NCBI RefSeq assembly: GCF_029223485.1
Contig: NZ_JARHTP010000002.1
Location: 744,001 to 808,000 of the forward strand
Direction: 5' to 3'
DNA length: 64,000 bases
Source: Streptomyces coacervatus
GTDB lineage: Bacteria; Actinomycetota; Actinomycetes; Streptomycetales; Streptomycetaceae
Both the position numbers and the translations under genes were made by a program. Position 1 is the first letter of the stretch, and each line of letters begins with the position of its first letter. Positions 18,659 through 25,642 of this stretch are shown here, piece by piece. The notes beneath the pieces were generated by a model that made no database searches, had not been told where the DNA came from, and saw nothing but the letters and a program-made list of their open reading frames with translations.

Positions 18659-20991
18659 GGTCCTTCCTCCGGTCGCTCCGGTCGTGGGGCAGGCACCTCC
18701 GTGCGCAGACGGGTCAGCAGCCGTTCCCGCTCCTCGGCGAAGGCCGGGTCGGCCTGGTAGTCGCCGTGGCCCAGGATCGGGGCGGGCAGCGGGTGCTGGG
18801 CGGTGCGGCCGTACGCAAGGGGGTCCTTCAGCGGGGCACGGTCCACCTCGGGGCCGCAGTCGCCGGACAGGCGGACCGGGCCGCCGATGGGGTCGGTGAG
18901 CCGGTAGAGGTTGCGCCAGCAGTCGACGTCGTGGTGCAGGGAGCTGAGCGCGGCGGGGCCGAAGTGGGCCGGGAACCAGCGGCCGTAGAGGCGCTCGAGC
19001 GGGGAGCCGTAGGTCAGCAGGGCGACCCGTCTGCGGACGGACGGCTTCAGCTGCCAGGCCGCGGCGGCCGCGAGGACGCTGCCCTGGGAGTGCCCGGAGA
19101 TGACGAGGCGGCCGCCGGTGGCGCGCGTCCAGGTGGCCATCCGCCAGGTGAGGTCGGGCACCGCGCGCTCGGCGTAGCAGGGCGGGGCGAAGGGGTGGGC
19201 GGCGCGGGGCCAGAAGGTGCCGACGTCCCACAGGATGCCGATGGTGCGCCGGGCGGAGGCGTCCTTGTAGGCGCGCCTGCCCCAGGTGACGAACAGTATG
19301 AAGCCCAGGCCGATCAGCCAGGAGCCCATGGCCTGGGCGGTCTGTGCGGCGCCGTGCACGAAGGCGTAGGCGTGCTGTGCGGCCTCGTCGGGCGCTTCTT
19401 CGGTGAACTTTGCGCCGGCGAGGGCCCCGGCACCCAGGATCAGCGTGGTGACGGCGGTGACGGCGACGACGAGAGGGGCGCGGTCGGTGAGCGTGGCCAG
19501 CGCCCGCGTCATGGCGATGCGGCGGGTGCGTGCGGTGTCCTTGCGCTCGCCCGGGTAGTCGAGCTCGACGGTGCCCAGTTCGGTGCGGCGCAGCAGCCAG
19601 GCCCGCCGGCCGAGCCCGCCGCAGAACACGAGCAGGACGAGGAGCAGTACGGGGATCACGGACGCCTGCCAGGTCAGCAGGACCGGCGGGCCGTCGATGG
19701 AGGTGCCGGTGCCGTCCAGCCAGTCGGACACTCGCTGGGAGACGCCGCCGGACATCACCCCGCCCAGGGCGCAGGCCAGCATCGCGACGGCGGGTCCGCC
19801 CATGCCGCGCAGCACGGCCCGCGAGTCGGGGTGGCTGCCGTAGAGCAGGTGGGCGACGACCGCGAGGGCGATCACCAGTAAGCCCTGGACCAGGGCGATG
19901 GCGCCGAATGTGGTGCCGCCGCCGGGCAGCAGGCCGGACGACCGCCACCCCGGGCGCTCCCAGCCGGCGTACACCGCGGAAAGCAGCAGCAGGACGAGGG
20001 CGGTGAGCGGGAGGCGTCGTACGAGGTGCTCGTCGAGTTCCTGGTCGAGGCGGTTCTCGCTGCGTCCCCGGCGGCAGACCACCCACACGACGACGGCGGC
20101 GGTCGCGAGGAGTGCCACGTCCAGGAGCCGGCCCGCGATGTCGAGCGCCGCGGGGCCGCCGGGCCCCCGGTCGAAGCGTGCCGCGGAGGCCGTGACCGCC
20201 GCCACGACTGTCAGCAGGCCCGCCGCGGTGTGGGCGGCGCGCAGCCGGGCGACCAGCCGGCGGCCGTACCAGAAGCCGGGCCGGCCCAGGCCGGTGCGGT
20301 CGGTGTCCTCGTCGGGTTCGGGCCGGCGGTCGATCGGCTGGGCGGACTCGTACGCGCTCCAGGTGCGGTGGGAGAGGTACCACAGCAGACCGGTGAGCGC
20401 GGCGGGCACCAGGGCCGCCACGGCGAGCCGCCGGCCGGGCCTGCTCCACCAGCCGTCGTGCGACACGCCGGGCGACAGGAAGCCGAGCCAGGAATGCCGC
20501 TCGGCACACGCGCGCGTGCCCGCGCACTGCCAGGCCGCCAGGTCCAGGGCGACCTCGCAGGCGGCCGCGACCAGCAGCACCGTCAAGGTCAGGCCCGCCA
20601 GCCGCACCAGCAGCCCGTACAGCCGTACCGCCCGCTGGTGGCCGCGTGCGGCGGGCCGCATCCAGTGGGCGAGGTTGGCCACCATGAACGGCAGGAGCAG
20701 CAGCCACAGGGCCCGCGCGCTGTTGCCGGAGGTGAGATTGCACCAGACGTACGCCTCCGGCACCGGCCTGCCGCGATAGTCCTCGGGTCTGCTCTCCGCG
20801 TCGACGTCCTCGGCGCGCCGGAAGACGGCCGCCGTGTCGTCGCCGGTGATCCGCACCGTGCGTGGATCATTGAGCATCTCCTGGGGCGTGGTGCCGCCCA
20901 CGCCGTGGACCAGCAGTTCCAGGGCGGTTGCAGATCCCTCGGGCCCCGCGACGGGACCGCCTGTCGAGACACGTTCCTGCGCACGTTCCAC
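18628..20991 (-). CDS. Large membrane protein with split lipase-like alpha/beta-hydrolase domain
   Basis: A ~787-aa protein. The N-terminus has LELLVHGVGGTTPQEML, an HG oxyanion-type motif. The middle (about residues 95-560) contains about nine to ten TM helices interrupted by soluble loops. The C-terminal ~220 residues hold GRLVISGHSQGSVLAAA (nucleophile Ser in GHSQG), RLTDPIGGPV (candidate Asp) and ILGHGDYQADPAF (candidate His), the order seen in serine lipases. So a hydrolase fold seems to be interrupted by a membrane domain. The GTG at 20991 has GGGGGAA 9 nt upstream; the frame is open far further, so the start is moderately sure. Its 3' end overlaps the AAA gene. Substrate unknown. Confidence 0.72.
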   Translation of the reverse strand: MERAQERVSTGGPVAGPEGSATALELLVHGVGGTTPQEMLNDPRTVRITGDDTAAVFRRAEDVDAESRPEDYRGRPVPEAYVWCNLTSGNSARALWLLLLPFMVANLAHWMRPAARGHQRAVRLYGLLVRLAGLTLTVLLVAAACEVALDLAAWQCAGTRACAERHSWLGFLSPGVSHDGWWSRPGRRLAVAALVPAALTGLLWYLSHRTWSAYESAQPIDRRPEPDEDTDRTGLGRPGFWYGRRLVARLRAAHTAAGLLTVVAAVTASAARFDRGPGGPAALDIAGRLLDVALLATAAVVVWVVCRRGRSENRLDQELDEHLVRRLPLTALVLLLLSAVYAGWERPGWRSSGLLPGGGTTFGAIALVQGLLVIALAVVAHLLYGSHPDSRAVLRGMGGPAVAMLACALGGVMSGGVSQRVSDWLDGTGTSIDGPPVLLTWQASVIPVLLLVLLVFCGGLGRRAWLLRRTELGTVELDYPGERKDTARTRRIAMTRALATLTDRAPLVVAVTAVTTLILGAGALAGAKFTEEAPDEAAQHAYAFVHGAAQTAQAMGSWLIGLGFILFVTWGRRAYKDASARRTIGILWDVGTFWPRAAHPFAPPCYAERAVPDLTWRMATWTRATGGRLVISGHSQGSVLAAAAAWQLKPSVRRRVALLTYGSPLERLYGRWFPAHFGPAALSSLHHDVDCWRNLYRLTDPIGGPVRLSGDCGPEVDRAPLKDPLAYGRTAQHPLPAPILGHGDYQADPAFAEERERLLTRLRTEVPAPRPERPEEGPQGDSGRSSA

Positions 20992-21315
20992 TGTTCGCAC
21001 TTCCCCCGTGACGCGCCGTCGGCTTGTCCGTGCGGGCACAAGGATCTCCTCTCGGGCCGGGGCGTACACCCGCGAACACGGAATCTCCCCGATCCGGGTG
21101 ACATGCGGGGAACAGATGGGGCGTTGGTGACATGTGCGCGTCGGGCCGGTGGCACCGTGGGTGGCGACCCGTGCGAGTATGGGACGTCCGCGCACCCGGA
21201 CAGGGGAGAATGTCCTGGTCGATGGGGGTCTCCCCGGGCTCGAGCGAAGTCGAGAGCTTGGGGGAAGGTGCGCGGGGCATGTCGGACGGCTTGAGGCGAA
21301 AGGACCGGAGCGTAC

Positions 21316-22134
21316 GTGAGTGAGAATCAGAACCTCCTCGCGGAGCAGCGGCGGGCCCTGATCCTGGACGAGGTCCGGCGCCGGGGCGGGGTCCGGGTGA
21401 ACGAGCTGACCCGCAAGCTCGGCGTGTCGGACATGACGGTGCGCCGCGATCTGGACGCGCTGGCCCGCCAGGGCGTGCTGGAGAAGGTGCACGGCGGCGC
21501 GGTGCCGGTCGTGGAGGCGAGCACGCACGAGCCGGGCTTCGAGGCCAAGTCGGGCCTGGAGCTGACGGCCAAGGAGGACATCGCGCGTTCGGCGGCCGAG
21601 CTGGTGGCGCCGGGTACCGCGATCGCGCTGTCGGGCGGTACGACGACGTATGCGCTGGCCCACCATCTCCTCGACGTGCCGGACCTGACCGTCGTGACGA
21701 ACTCGGTGCGGGTGGCCGACGTCTTCCATGCCGCGCAGCGCACCTCCGGCCCCCGGCAGGGTGCGGCCACGGTGGTGCTGACCGGCGGGGTGCGCACGCC
21801 CTCCGACTCGCTGGTGGGGCCGGTGGCCGACCAGGCGATCGCGGCGCTCCACTTCGACGTGCTGTTCCTCGGTGTGCACGGCATATCGGTCGAGGCCGGA
21901 CTGTCGACGCCGAACCTCGCGGAGGCCGAGACGAACCGGCGCCTGGTGCAGTCGGCGCGGCGGGTCGTGGTGGTTGCCGACCACACCAAGTGGGGCGTGG
22001 TGGGCCTGAGTTCGTTCGCGGCGCTGGAGCAGGTCGACACGCTGGTGACGGACGCGGGCCTCGCGGGCGAGGCGCGCGAGGAGATCTCCGAGCATCTGCG
22101 CCGGCTGGTCGTGGTGGGCGAGCCGGAGAGCTGA
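21316..22134 (+). CDS. DeoR/GlpR-family transcriptional regulator
   Basis: A 272-aa regulator: N-terminal winged HTH (residues ~8-62, RRALILDEVRRRGGVRVNEL, LGVSDMTVRRDLDAL), then a DeoR C-terminal sugar-phosphate sensing domain (SGGTTTYALAHHL, VVTNSVRVAD, LTGGVRTPSDSLVGP, ADHTKWGVVG). DeoR proteins normally repress sugar or nucleoside catabolic operons and are relieved by a phosphorylated sugar. The start is GTG at 21316 with GGAG 5 nt upstream. It is divergent from the membrane hydrolase; no sugar operon is adjacent, so the regulon is not evident. The SRPBCC gene follows 93 nt later. Confidence 0.92.
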   Translation: MSENQNLLAEQRRALILDEVRRRGGVRVNELTRKLGVSDMTVRRDLDALARQGVLEKVHGGAVPVVEASTHEPGFEAKSGLELTAKEDIARSAAELVAPGTAIALSGGTTTYALAHHLLDVPDLTVVTNSVRVADVFHAAQRTSGPRQGAATVVLTGGVRTPSDSLVGPVADQAIAALHFDVLFLGVHGISVEAGLSTPNLAEAETNRRLVQSARRVVVVADHTKWGVVGLSSFAALEQVDTLVTDAGLAGEAREEISEHLRRLVVVGEPES

Positions 22135-22227
22135 TCCCCTCGGGGCGGTGCAGACATCTGACGGATCGCCAGTTATCGTGACGTTGCCCCGGTCAACTTC
22201 CCTTCTCCGCCAAGGGGGTTCGCGTCC

Positions 22228-22698
22228 ATGGCCCACCGTCTGCGTCCCGTCGGGCTCGACTTCGTCGACACCGCGCCCGTACGTCTGGTCTTCGCGCAGG
22301 AGATCTCCGCGGCACCCGAGTCGGTCTTCCACGCCCTCAACGACGATGTGCCGGGGTGGGCGGAGTGGTTCGCGGCCGTGACGCACGCACGGTCGCTCGA
22401 CGAGGGTGCCGGGCGCGACATCCGGCTCAGGGGCGGCGGGCGCTTCCGGGAGACGGTCATCGCGGCGAAGGAGGCGGAGGTGTACGCCTACCGGGTCGAC
22501 GTCACCAACGCGCCGGGCGCCCGTGCCCTGGCCGAGGAGTGGCGGCTGGTACCGGCCGGGACCGGCACACGCGTGCAGTGGACCTTCGCCGCGGACGGGA
22601 CGGCGCCGTTCCGGCTGGTGGTGAAGGCGGCACGGGCGGGGCTGGGGCGGGCCTTCCGCGATGCGGTGATGTCGCTGGACCGGCGGCTCGCGCGCTGA
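22228..22698 (+). CDS. SRPBCC-fold protein (polyketide cyclase/dehydrase family)
   Basis: A 156-aa protein with the START/Bet v1-like pattern: FAQEISAAPESVFHALNDDVPGW at the N-terminus, a central beta sheet (GAGRDIRLRGGGRFRETV), EEWRLVPAGTGTRVQWTF, and the long C-terminal helix (RAGLGRAFRDAVMSLDRRL). Such proteins bind hydrophobic ligands or act as cyclases and lipid-transfer proteins. There is no polyketide cluster nearby, so this is likely a general ligand-binding member. ATG 22228 has AAGGGGG ~10 nt upstream. It converges on cds1 across a short stretch holding a REP-like element. Confidence 0.85.
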   Translation: MAHRLRPVGLDFVDTAPVRLVFAQEISAAPESVFHALNDDVPGWAEWFAAVTHARSLDEGAGRDIRLRGGGRFRETVIAAKEAEVYAYRVDVTNAPGARALAEEWRLVPAGTGTRVQWTFAADGTAPFRLVVKAARAGLGRAFRDAVMSLDRRLAR

Positions 22699-22759
22699 CC
22701 GCTCCGCGGGATGGGCGGGGATGGGTCGTCTTTCGTCTGCGGCATCGCTGTGGCTTGTC

Positions 22760-22787
22760 GCGCAGTTCCCCGCGCCCCTTTAGGGCG
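22760..22787. repeat. Streptomyces REP-like intergenic element / hairpin
   Basis: The stretch around CGCGCAGTTCCCCGCGCCCC, with a short stem GCGCCC-ctttA-GGGCGC, is a sequence I recognise as recurring in gene-tail intergenic regions of many Streptomyces genomes. It lies between the convergent stops at 22698 and 22834 and may act as a terminator or REP element. Recognition is from memory; a genome self-search would settle its copy number. Confidence 0.55.
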
Positions 22788-22833
22788 CTGACCCACCCGC
22801 AGTACTTCGGCGAGGCCGCTTGGGGACAGGCAC

Positions 22834-23958
22834 TCAGCAGGGCCAGACGCCAGTCTCCAGCAGCGCGTCGATCGCTGCCGTGTACGGCTCGATGTCCAGG
22901 CCCTGCTCGGCGAGCCATGCGTTCGAGTAGTACTTGTCGAGGTAGCGGTCGCCCGGGTCGCACAGGAGCGTCACCACGCTGCCCTTCCGCCCCTCTGCCA
23001 CCATCTCGGCGACGATCTTCAGCGCGCTCCACAGTCCGGTGCCCGTAGAACCGCCCGCCTTGCGGCCGATGGCCCGCTCCAGCGCCCGTACGGCGGCGAC
23101 GCTGGCCGCGTCGGGAACCTTCATCATCCGGTCGATGGCGCCGGGCACGAAGCTCGGTTCCATGCGGGGGCGGCCGATGCCCTCGATGCGGGAGCCGCTG
23201 TCGCTGGTGACATCCGGATCGCCGGTGGTCCAGCCCTCGAAGAAACAGGAGTTGTCCGGATCGGCCACACAGATGCGGGTGTCGCGCTGGGTGTAGTGGA
23301 CGTAGCGCGCAAGGGTCGCCGAGGTGCCGCCGGTGCCGGCCGTCGCCACGATCCAGGCGGGCTCCGGGAACCGCTCCAACTCCAGCTGGCGGAAGATGGA
23401 TTCGGCGATGTTGTTGTTGCCGCGCCAGTCCGTGGCCCGTTCGGCGTAGGTGAACTGGTCCATGTAGTGGCCGCCGGTCTCCACCGCAAGACCGGCCGAC
23501 TCCTCGTACATTTTGCGCGAGTCGTCCACGAAATGGCACTGCCCGCCGTGGAACTCGATGAGGCGGCACTTCTCCGCGCTCGTCGTGCGCGGCATGACGG
23601 CGATGAAGGGCACTCCGATCAGCTTCGCGAAGTACGCCTCGGACACGGCCGTCGAGCCGCTGGATGCCTCGATCACCGGGCGGCCCGGCCGGATCCAGCC
23701 GTTGCACAGCCCGTAGAGGAAGAGCGAGCGGGCGAGCCGGTGCTTGAGGCTGCCGGTCGGGTGGGTCGACTCGTCCTTGAGGTACAGGTCGATGCCCCAC
23801 TTCTCGGGCAGCGGGAAGCGGAGCAGATGCGTGTCGGCCGAGCGGTTGGCATCGGCCTGGACCTTGCGGACGGCTTCTTTCAGCCAGTCGCGGTAGGCGG
23901 CGTCGCTGTGGTCGACGTCGAGGGTCTTGCCGGTCCGGGTCTGCTGGGGGGTGCTCAC
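22834..23958 (-). CDS. cds1: PLP-dependent L-cysteine desulfhydrase, Cds1 type
   Basis: A 374-aa fold-type II PLP enzyme. The PLP lysine is Lys72 in [12 protein letters not shown], the phosphate-binding loop is [11 protein letters not shown] (~217), and [19 protein letters not shown] is the cysteine-synthase-like substrate loop. The N-terminal [15 protein letters not shown] and C-terminal [16 protein letters not shown] match the Rv3684/Cds1 group of actinobacteria, which breaks cysteine into sulfide, ammonia and pyruvate. GTG 23958 follows AAGGAG by 7-8 nt. Two copies of CATAAAC in the upstream DNA (24015, 24044) may be regulator sites. A cysteine synthase cannot be excluded from sequence alone, but the whole protein fits Cds1 best. 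Confidence 0.85.
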   Translation of the reverse strand: MSTPQQTRTGKTLDVDHSDAAYRDWLKEAVRKVQADANRSADTHLLRFPLPEKWGIDLYLKDESTHPTGSLKHRLARSLFLYGLCNGWIRPGRPVIEASSGSTAVSEAYFAKLIGVPFIAVMPRTTSAEKCRLIEFHGGQCHFVDDSRKMYEESAGLAVETGGHYMDQFTYAERATDWRGNNNIAESIFRQLELERFPEPAWIVATAGTGGTSATLARYVHYTQRDTRICVADPDNSCFFEGWTTGDPDVTSDSGSRIEGIGRPRMEPSFVPGAIDRMMKVPDAASVAAVRALERAIGRKAGGSTGTGLWSALKIVAEMVAEGRKGSVVTLLCDPGDRYLDKYYSNAWLAEQGLDIEPYTAAIDALLETGVWPC

Positions 23959-24014
23959 GGCGGGTGCTCCTTAGGCTCTGCGCCAGCGGCGCGTCGCGCG
24001 GCCGACGCACCGAT

Positions 24015-24055
24015 CATAAACACCTTCCGCACGCTTCTCACCTGCATAAACGCAC
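24015..24055. promoter_or_regulatory. Repeated CATAAAC sites upstream of cds1
   Basis: CATAAACACC (24015-24024) and CATAAACGCACC (24044-24055) are near-identical direct repeats 29 bp apart, 57-97 nt upstream of the cds1 start on the other strand. The A/T-rich core stands out in this high-GC DNA. They could be operator half-sites or -10-like elements; which protein binds is unknown. Confidence 0.35.
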
Positions 24056-24205
24056 CTTTGAGCGCCCCAAAGAACACCCTGGGGCCAGGGGGCGGGCAAG
24101 GGTGGGGGCGCATTCGTACGAGTGCTCCGGGCGTTCGGCCCGAGGTGCCGTGCGTACTGGTGCTCGACGCCGGGTGCGGGCAGACTGCACCGAACGGGGG
24201 CGCAC

Positions 24206-24250
24206 ACTGGATCACGACACGAACTGGATCACGACACGAGCTGGATCACT
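24206..24250. repeat. 17-bp tandem repeat upstream of a small gene
   Basis: ACTGGATCACGACACGA occurs twice back to back (24206-24222, 24223-24239), followed by a partial third unit (CTGGATCACT at 24241-24250) and a looser GGATCACGG copy near 24260. It sits 55 nt upstream of the ATG at 24305 in the divergent cds1 intergenic region. Iterated GGATCAC units suggest an array of protein-binding sites, perhaps for the downstream gene's promoter. Confidence 0.7.
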
Positions 24251-24304
24251 GCCCACGCGGGATCACGGTCCAGCGCACCGGACGCGCACAAGGGGGCGGG
24301 CGGC

Positions 24305-24628
24305 ATGGCGGAGCCGGAGTTCACGGCGACGGGCGTGCGGATCGGGAAACGGCTGCGTTCGCTCACCCGGGCCGGGCAGGTCCGGATCAGCGACGGCAGG
24401 CTGGCGTTGCTCACCAGTTACGGCACCGAGATCGACAGCGCACCGGTGCAGGCGGTGCGCGCCTCCAAGCCCTGGTTCGCCGCTGAGGACCGGGCGCTCG
24501 CGGACCTCAACGGCAAGCGGTATCTGCTGACCCTGGGCGATCACGACCCGGCACCGGGCGAGCCGGGACCGCCCGCGGCTCGCCGGTTCATCGAGGCCGT
24601 ACGGAAAGCGGCGGGGCGCGGCGGCTGA
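24305..24628 (+). CDS. Small hypothetical protein
   Basis: A 107-aa acidic/basic mixed protein without signal peptide or TM helix. Visible segments: TGVRIGKRLRSLTRAGQVRI, LALLTSYGTEIDSAPV, FAAEDRALADLNGKRYLLTLGD, and a C-terminal helix RRFIEAVRKAAGRGG. I do not recognise the family; codon usage matches the surroundings, so it is likely real. ATG 24305 is preceded by AAGGGGG at 24291-24297. It is divergent from cds1 across ~346 nt holding the 17-bp tandem repeats and the CATAAAC sites, which suggests specific regulation. Confidence 0.65.
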   Translation: MAEPEFTATGVRIGKRLRSLTRAGQVRISDGRLALLTSYGTEIDSAPVQAVRASKPWFAAEDRALADLNGKRYLLTLGDHDPAPGEPGPPAARRFIEAVRKAAGRGG

Positions 24629-24862
24629 AGGACCCCACGGGACGACGGCGACGGGCTGCACCCTCGCGGTCGGCGGAACCGATCGCGAGTTGCGGTACCG
24701 CGCCCCCTGGGTCACGCTGTTCTCACGTCACTCTGGGTTTACCGGCGATAACGCTGCGAACCAGCCCGCCGGGCACGACGGCAGGTGGCCATTTCCCTCA
24801 AGGCACCTGCTGGATCCGTACTCCGTGTTCTTCCGGACCTCTTAAGTCGGGGAGTCGCAGCC

Positions 24863-25393
24863 GTGATCAGTCACCCAAGCAGGCACTGCACGGTAGAGCT
24901 GCAAGCCCTGCCGTCGCGGATCGGCCAGGTCCGCAGAATCGTCTCTGCGCAGTTGCGCTACTGGCATCTGGACCCTCTCATCGACCGGGCCGCGCTCGGT
25001 GTGACGGAGCTTTTGACCAACGTCCACCTGCACGCCCAGCCCGACAAACTGTGCACCGTGGAGATAGAGCTGGTGCTGGACCGGCTCATGGTCTCCGTGC
25101 GCGACCACGACCCCCGCCTGCCCGAGGTGCGGGACGTGGAACCCTGCGCCACCACCGGGCGCGGGCTGGCCATGGTGGCCGCGGTGAGCGAGAGCTGGGG
25201 GGCGCGCCCGGACGGCGAGTCGGGCAAGGTCGTCTGGTTCGCGCTGCCCACCACGCCGGCTCCGGTGGCGGCGCCGGCCCGCCCTCCGCGCCGTACGGCC
25301 GACACGCCGGCCCGCCGACTCGTGGAGGTCGAGCACGCGGTCGACGGCTGCCGGTCCACGCACGCTCCCGCCCGGTCCGCCGTTGCCGGCTGA
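24863..25393 (+). CDS. RsbW-like ATP-binding protein (HATPase_c)
   Basis: A 176-aa protein with the short histidine-kinase-like ATPase fold common in Streptomyces: LPSRIGQVRRIVSAQLRYW, the N-box-like LGVTELLTNVHLHA (Glu and Asn positions), SVRDHDPRLPEV (G1-like), and CATTGRGLAMVAAVSESWG (G2 loop). Relatives act as anti-sigma factor kinases or unassigned switch proteins in the cytosol. No sigma or anti-anti-sigma gene is adjacent. The C-terminal ~40 residues are Pro/Arg-rich and probably disordered. GTG 24863 has GGGGAG 8 nt upstream; the open frame above it is not used. It converges on the ABC permease across a long inverted repeat. Confidence 0.85.
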   Translation: MISHPSRHCTVELQALPSRIGQVRRIVSAQLRYWHLDPLIDRAALGVTELLTNVHLHAQPDKLCTVEIELVLDRLMVSVRDHDPRLPEVRDVEPCATTGRGLAMVAAVSESWGARPDGESGKVVWFALPTTPAPVAAPARPPRRTADTPARRLVEVEHAVDGCRSTHAPARSAVAG

Positions 25394-25442
25394 CCGGGCG
25401 GTGATTGCATTGGATGGGTCGGTCGCCTTCGGGGGCGCCTCA

Positions 25443-25510
25443 GTCGGTGTCGAGACGGCGATCGTGCTCAGCGCTTCGCGCCTCCGCGCGTTCGCCGTCT
25501 CGACACCGAC
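25443..25510. terminator. Long perfect inverted repeat between convergent genes
   Basis: GTCGGTGTCGAGACGGCGA (25443-25461) and its exact reverse complement (25492-25510) form a 19-bp stem with a 30-nt loop. Outside it, GGGGGCGC and GCGCCCCC can pair after a 4-nt bulge, and the loop itself holds GCGC-rich complementary pieces. It lies between the convergent stops at 25393 and 25643, so a bidirectional terminator is likely; a dispersed REP/MITE-like repeat is the alternative. Confidence 0.7.
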
Positions 25511-25642
25511 GCGCCCCCTACGGCTCCCTCCCGGCCGGTGTCCGGTGGTGCAGTGAGCGTTGGAGGGCCCGTCCCGTTGGGCTGGTTGGCCGTCGGGGTG
25601 CCGTTGGGCATGGCGGCTTGACGGCCTCGTTGCTGGGCGTGG

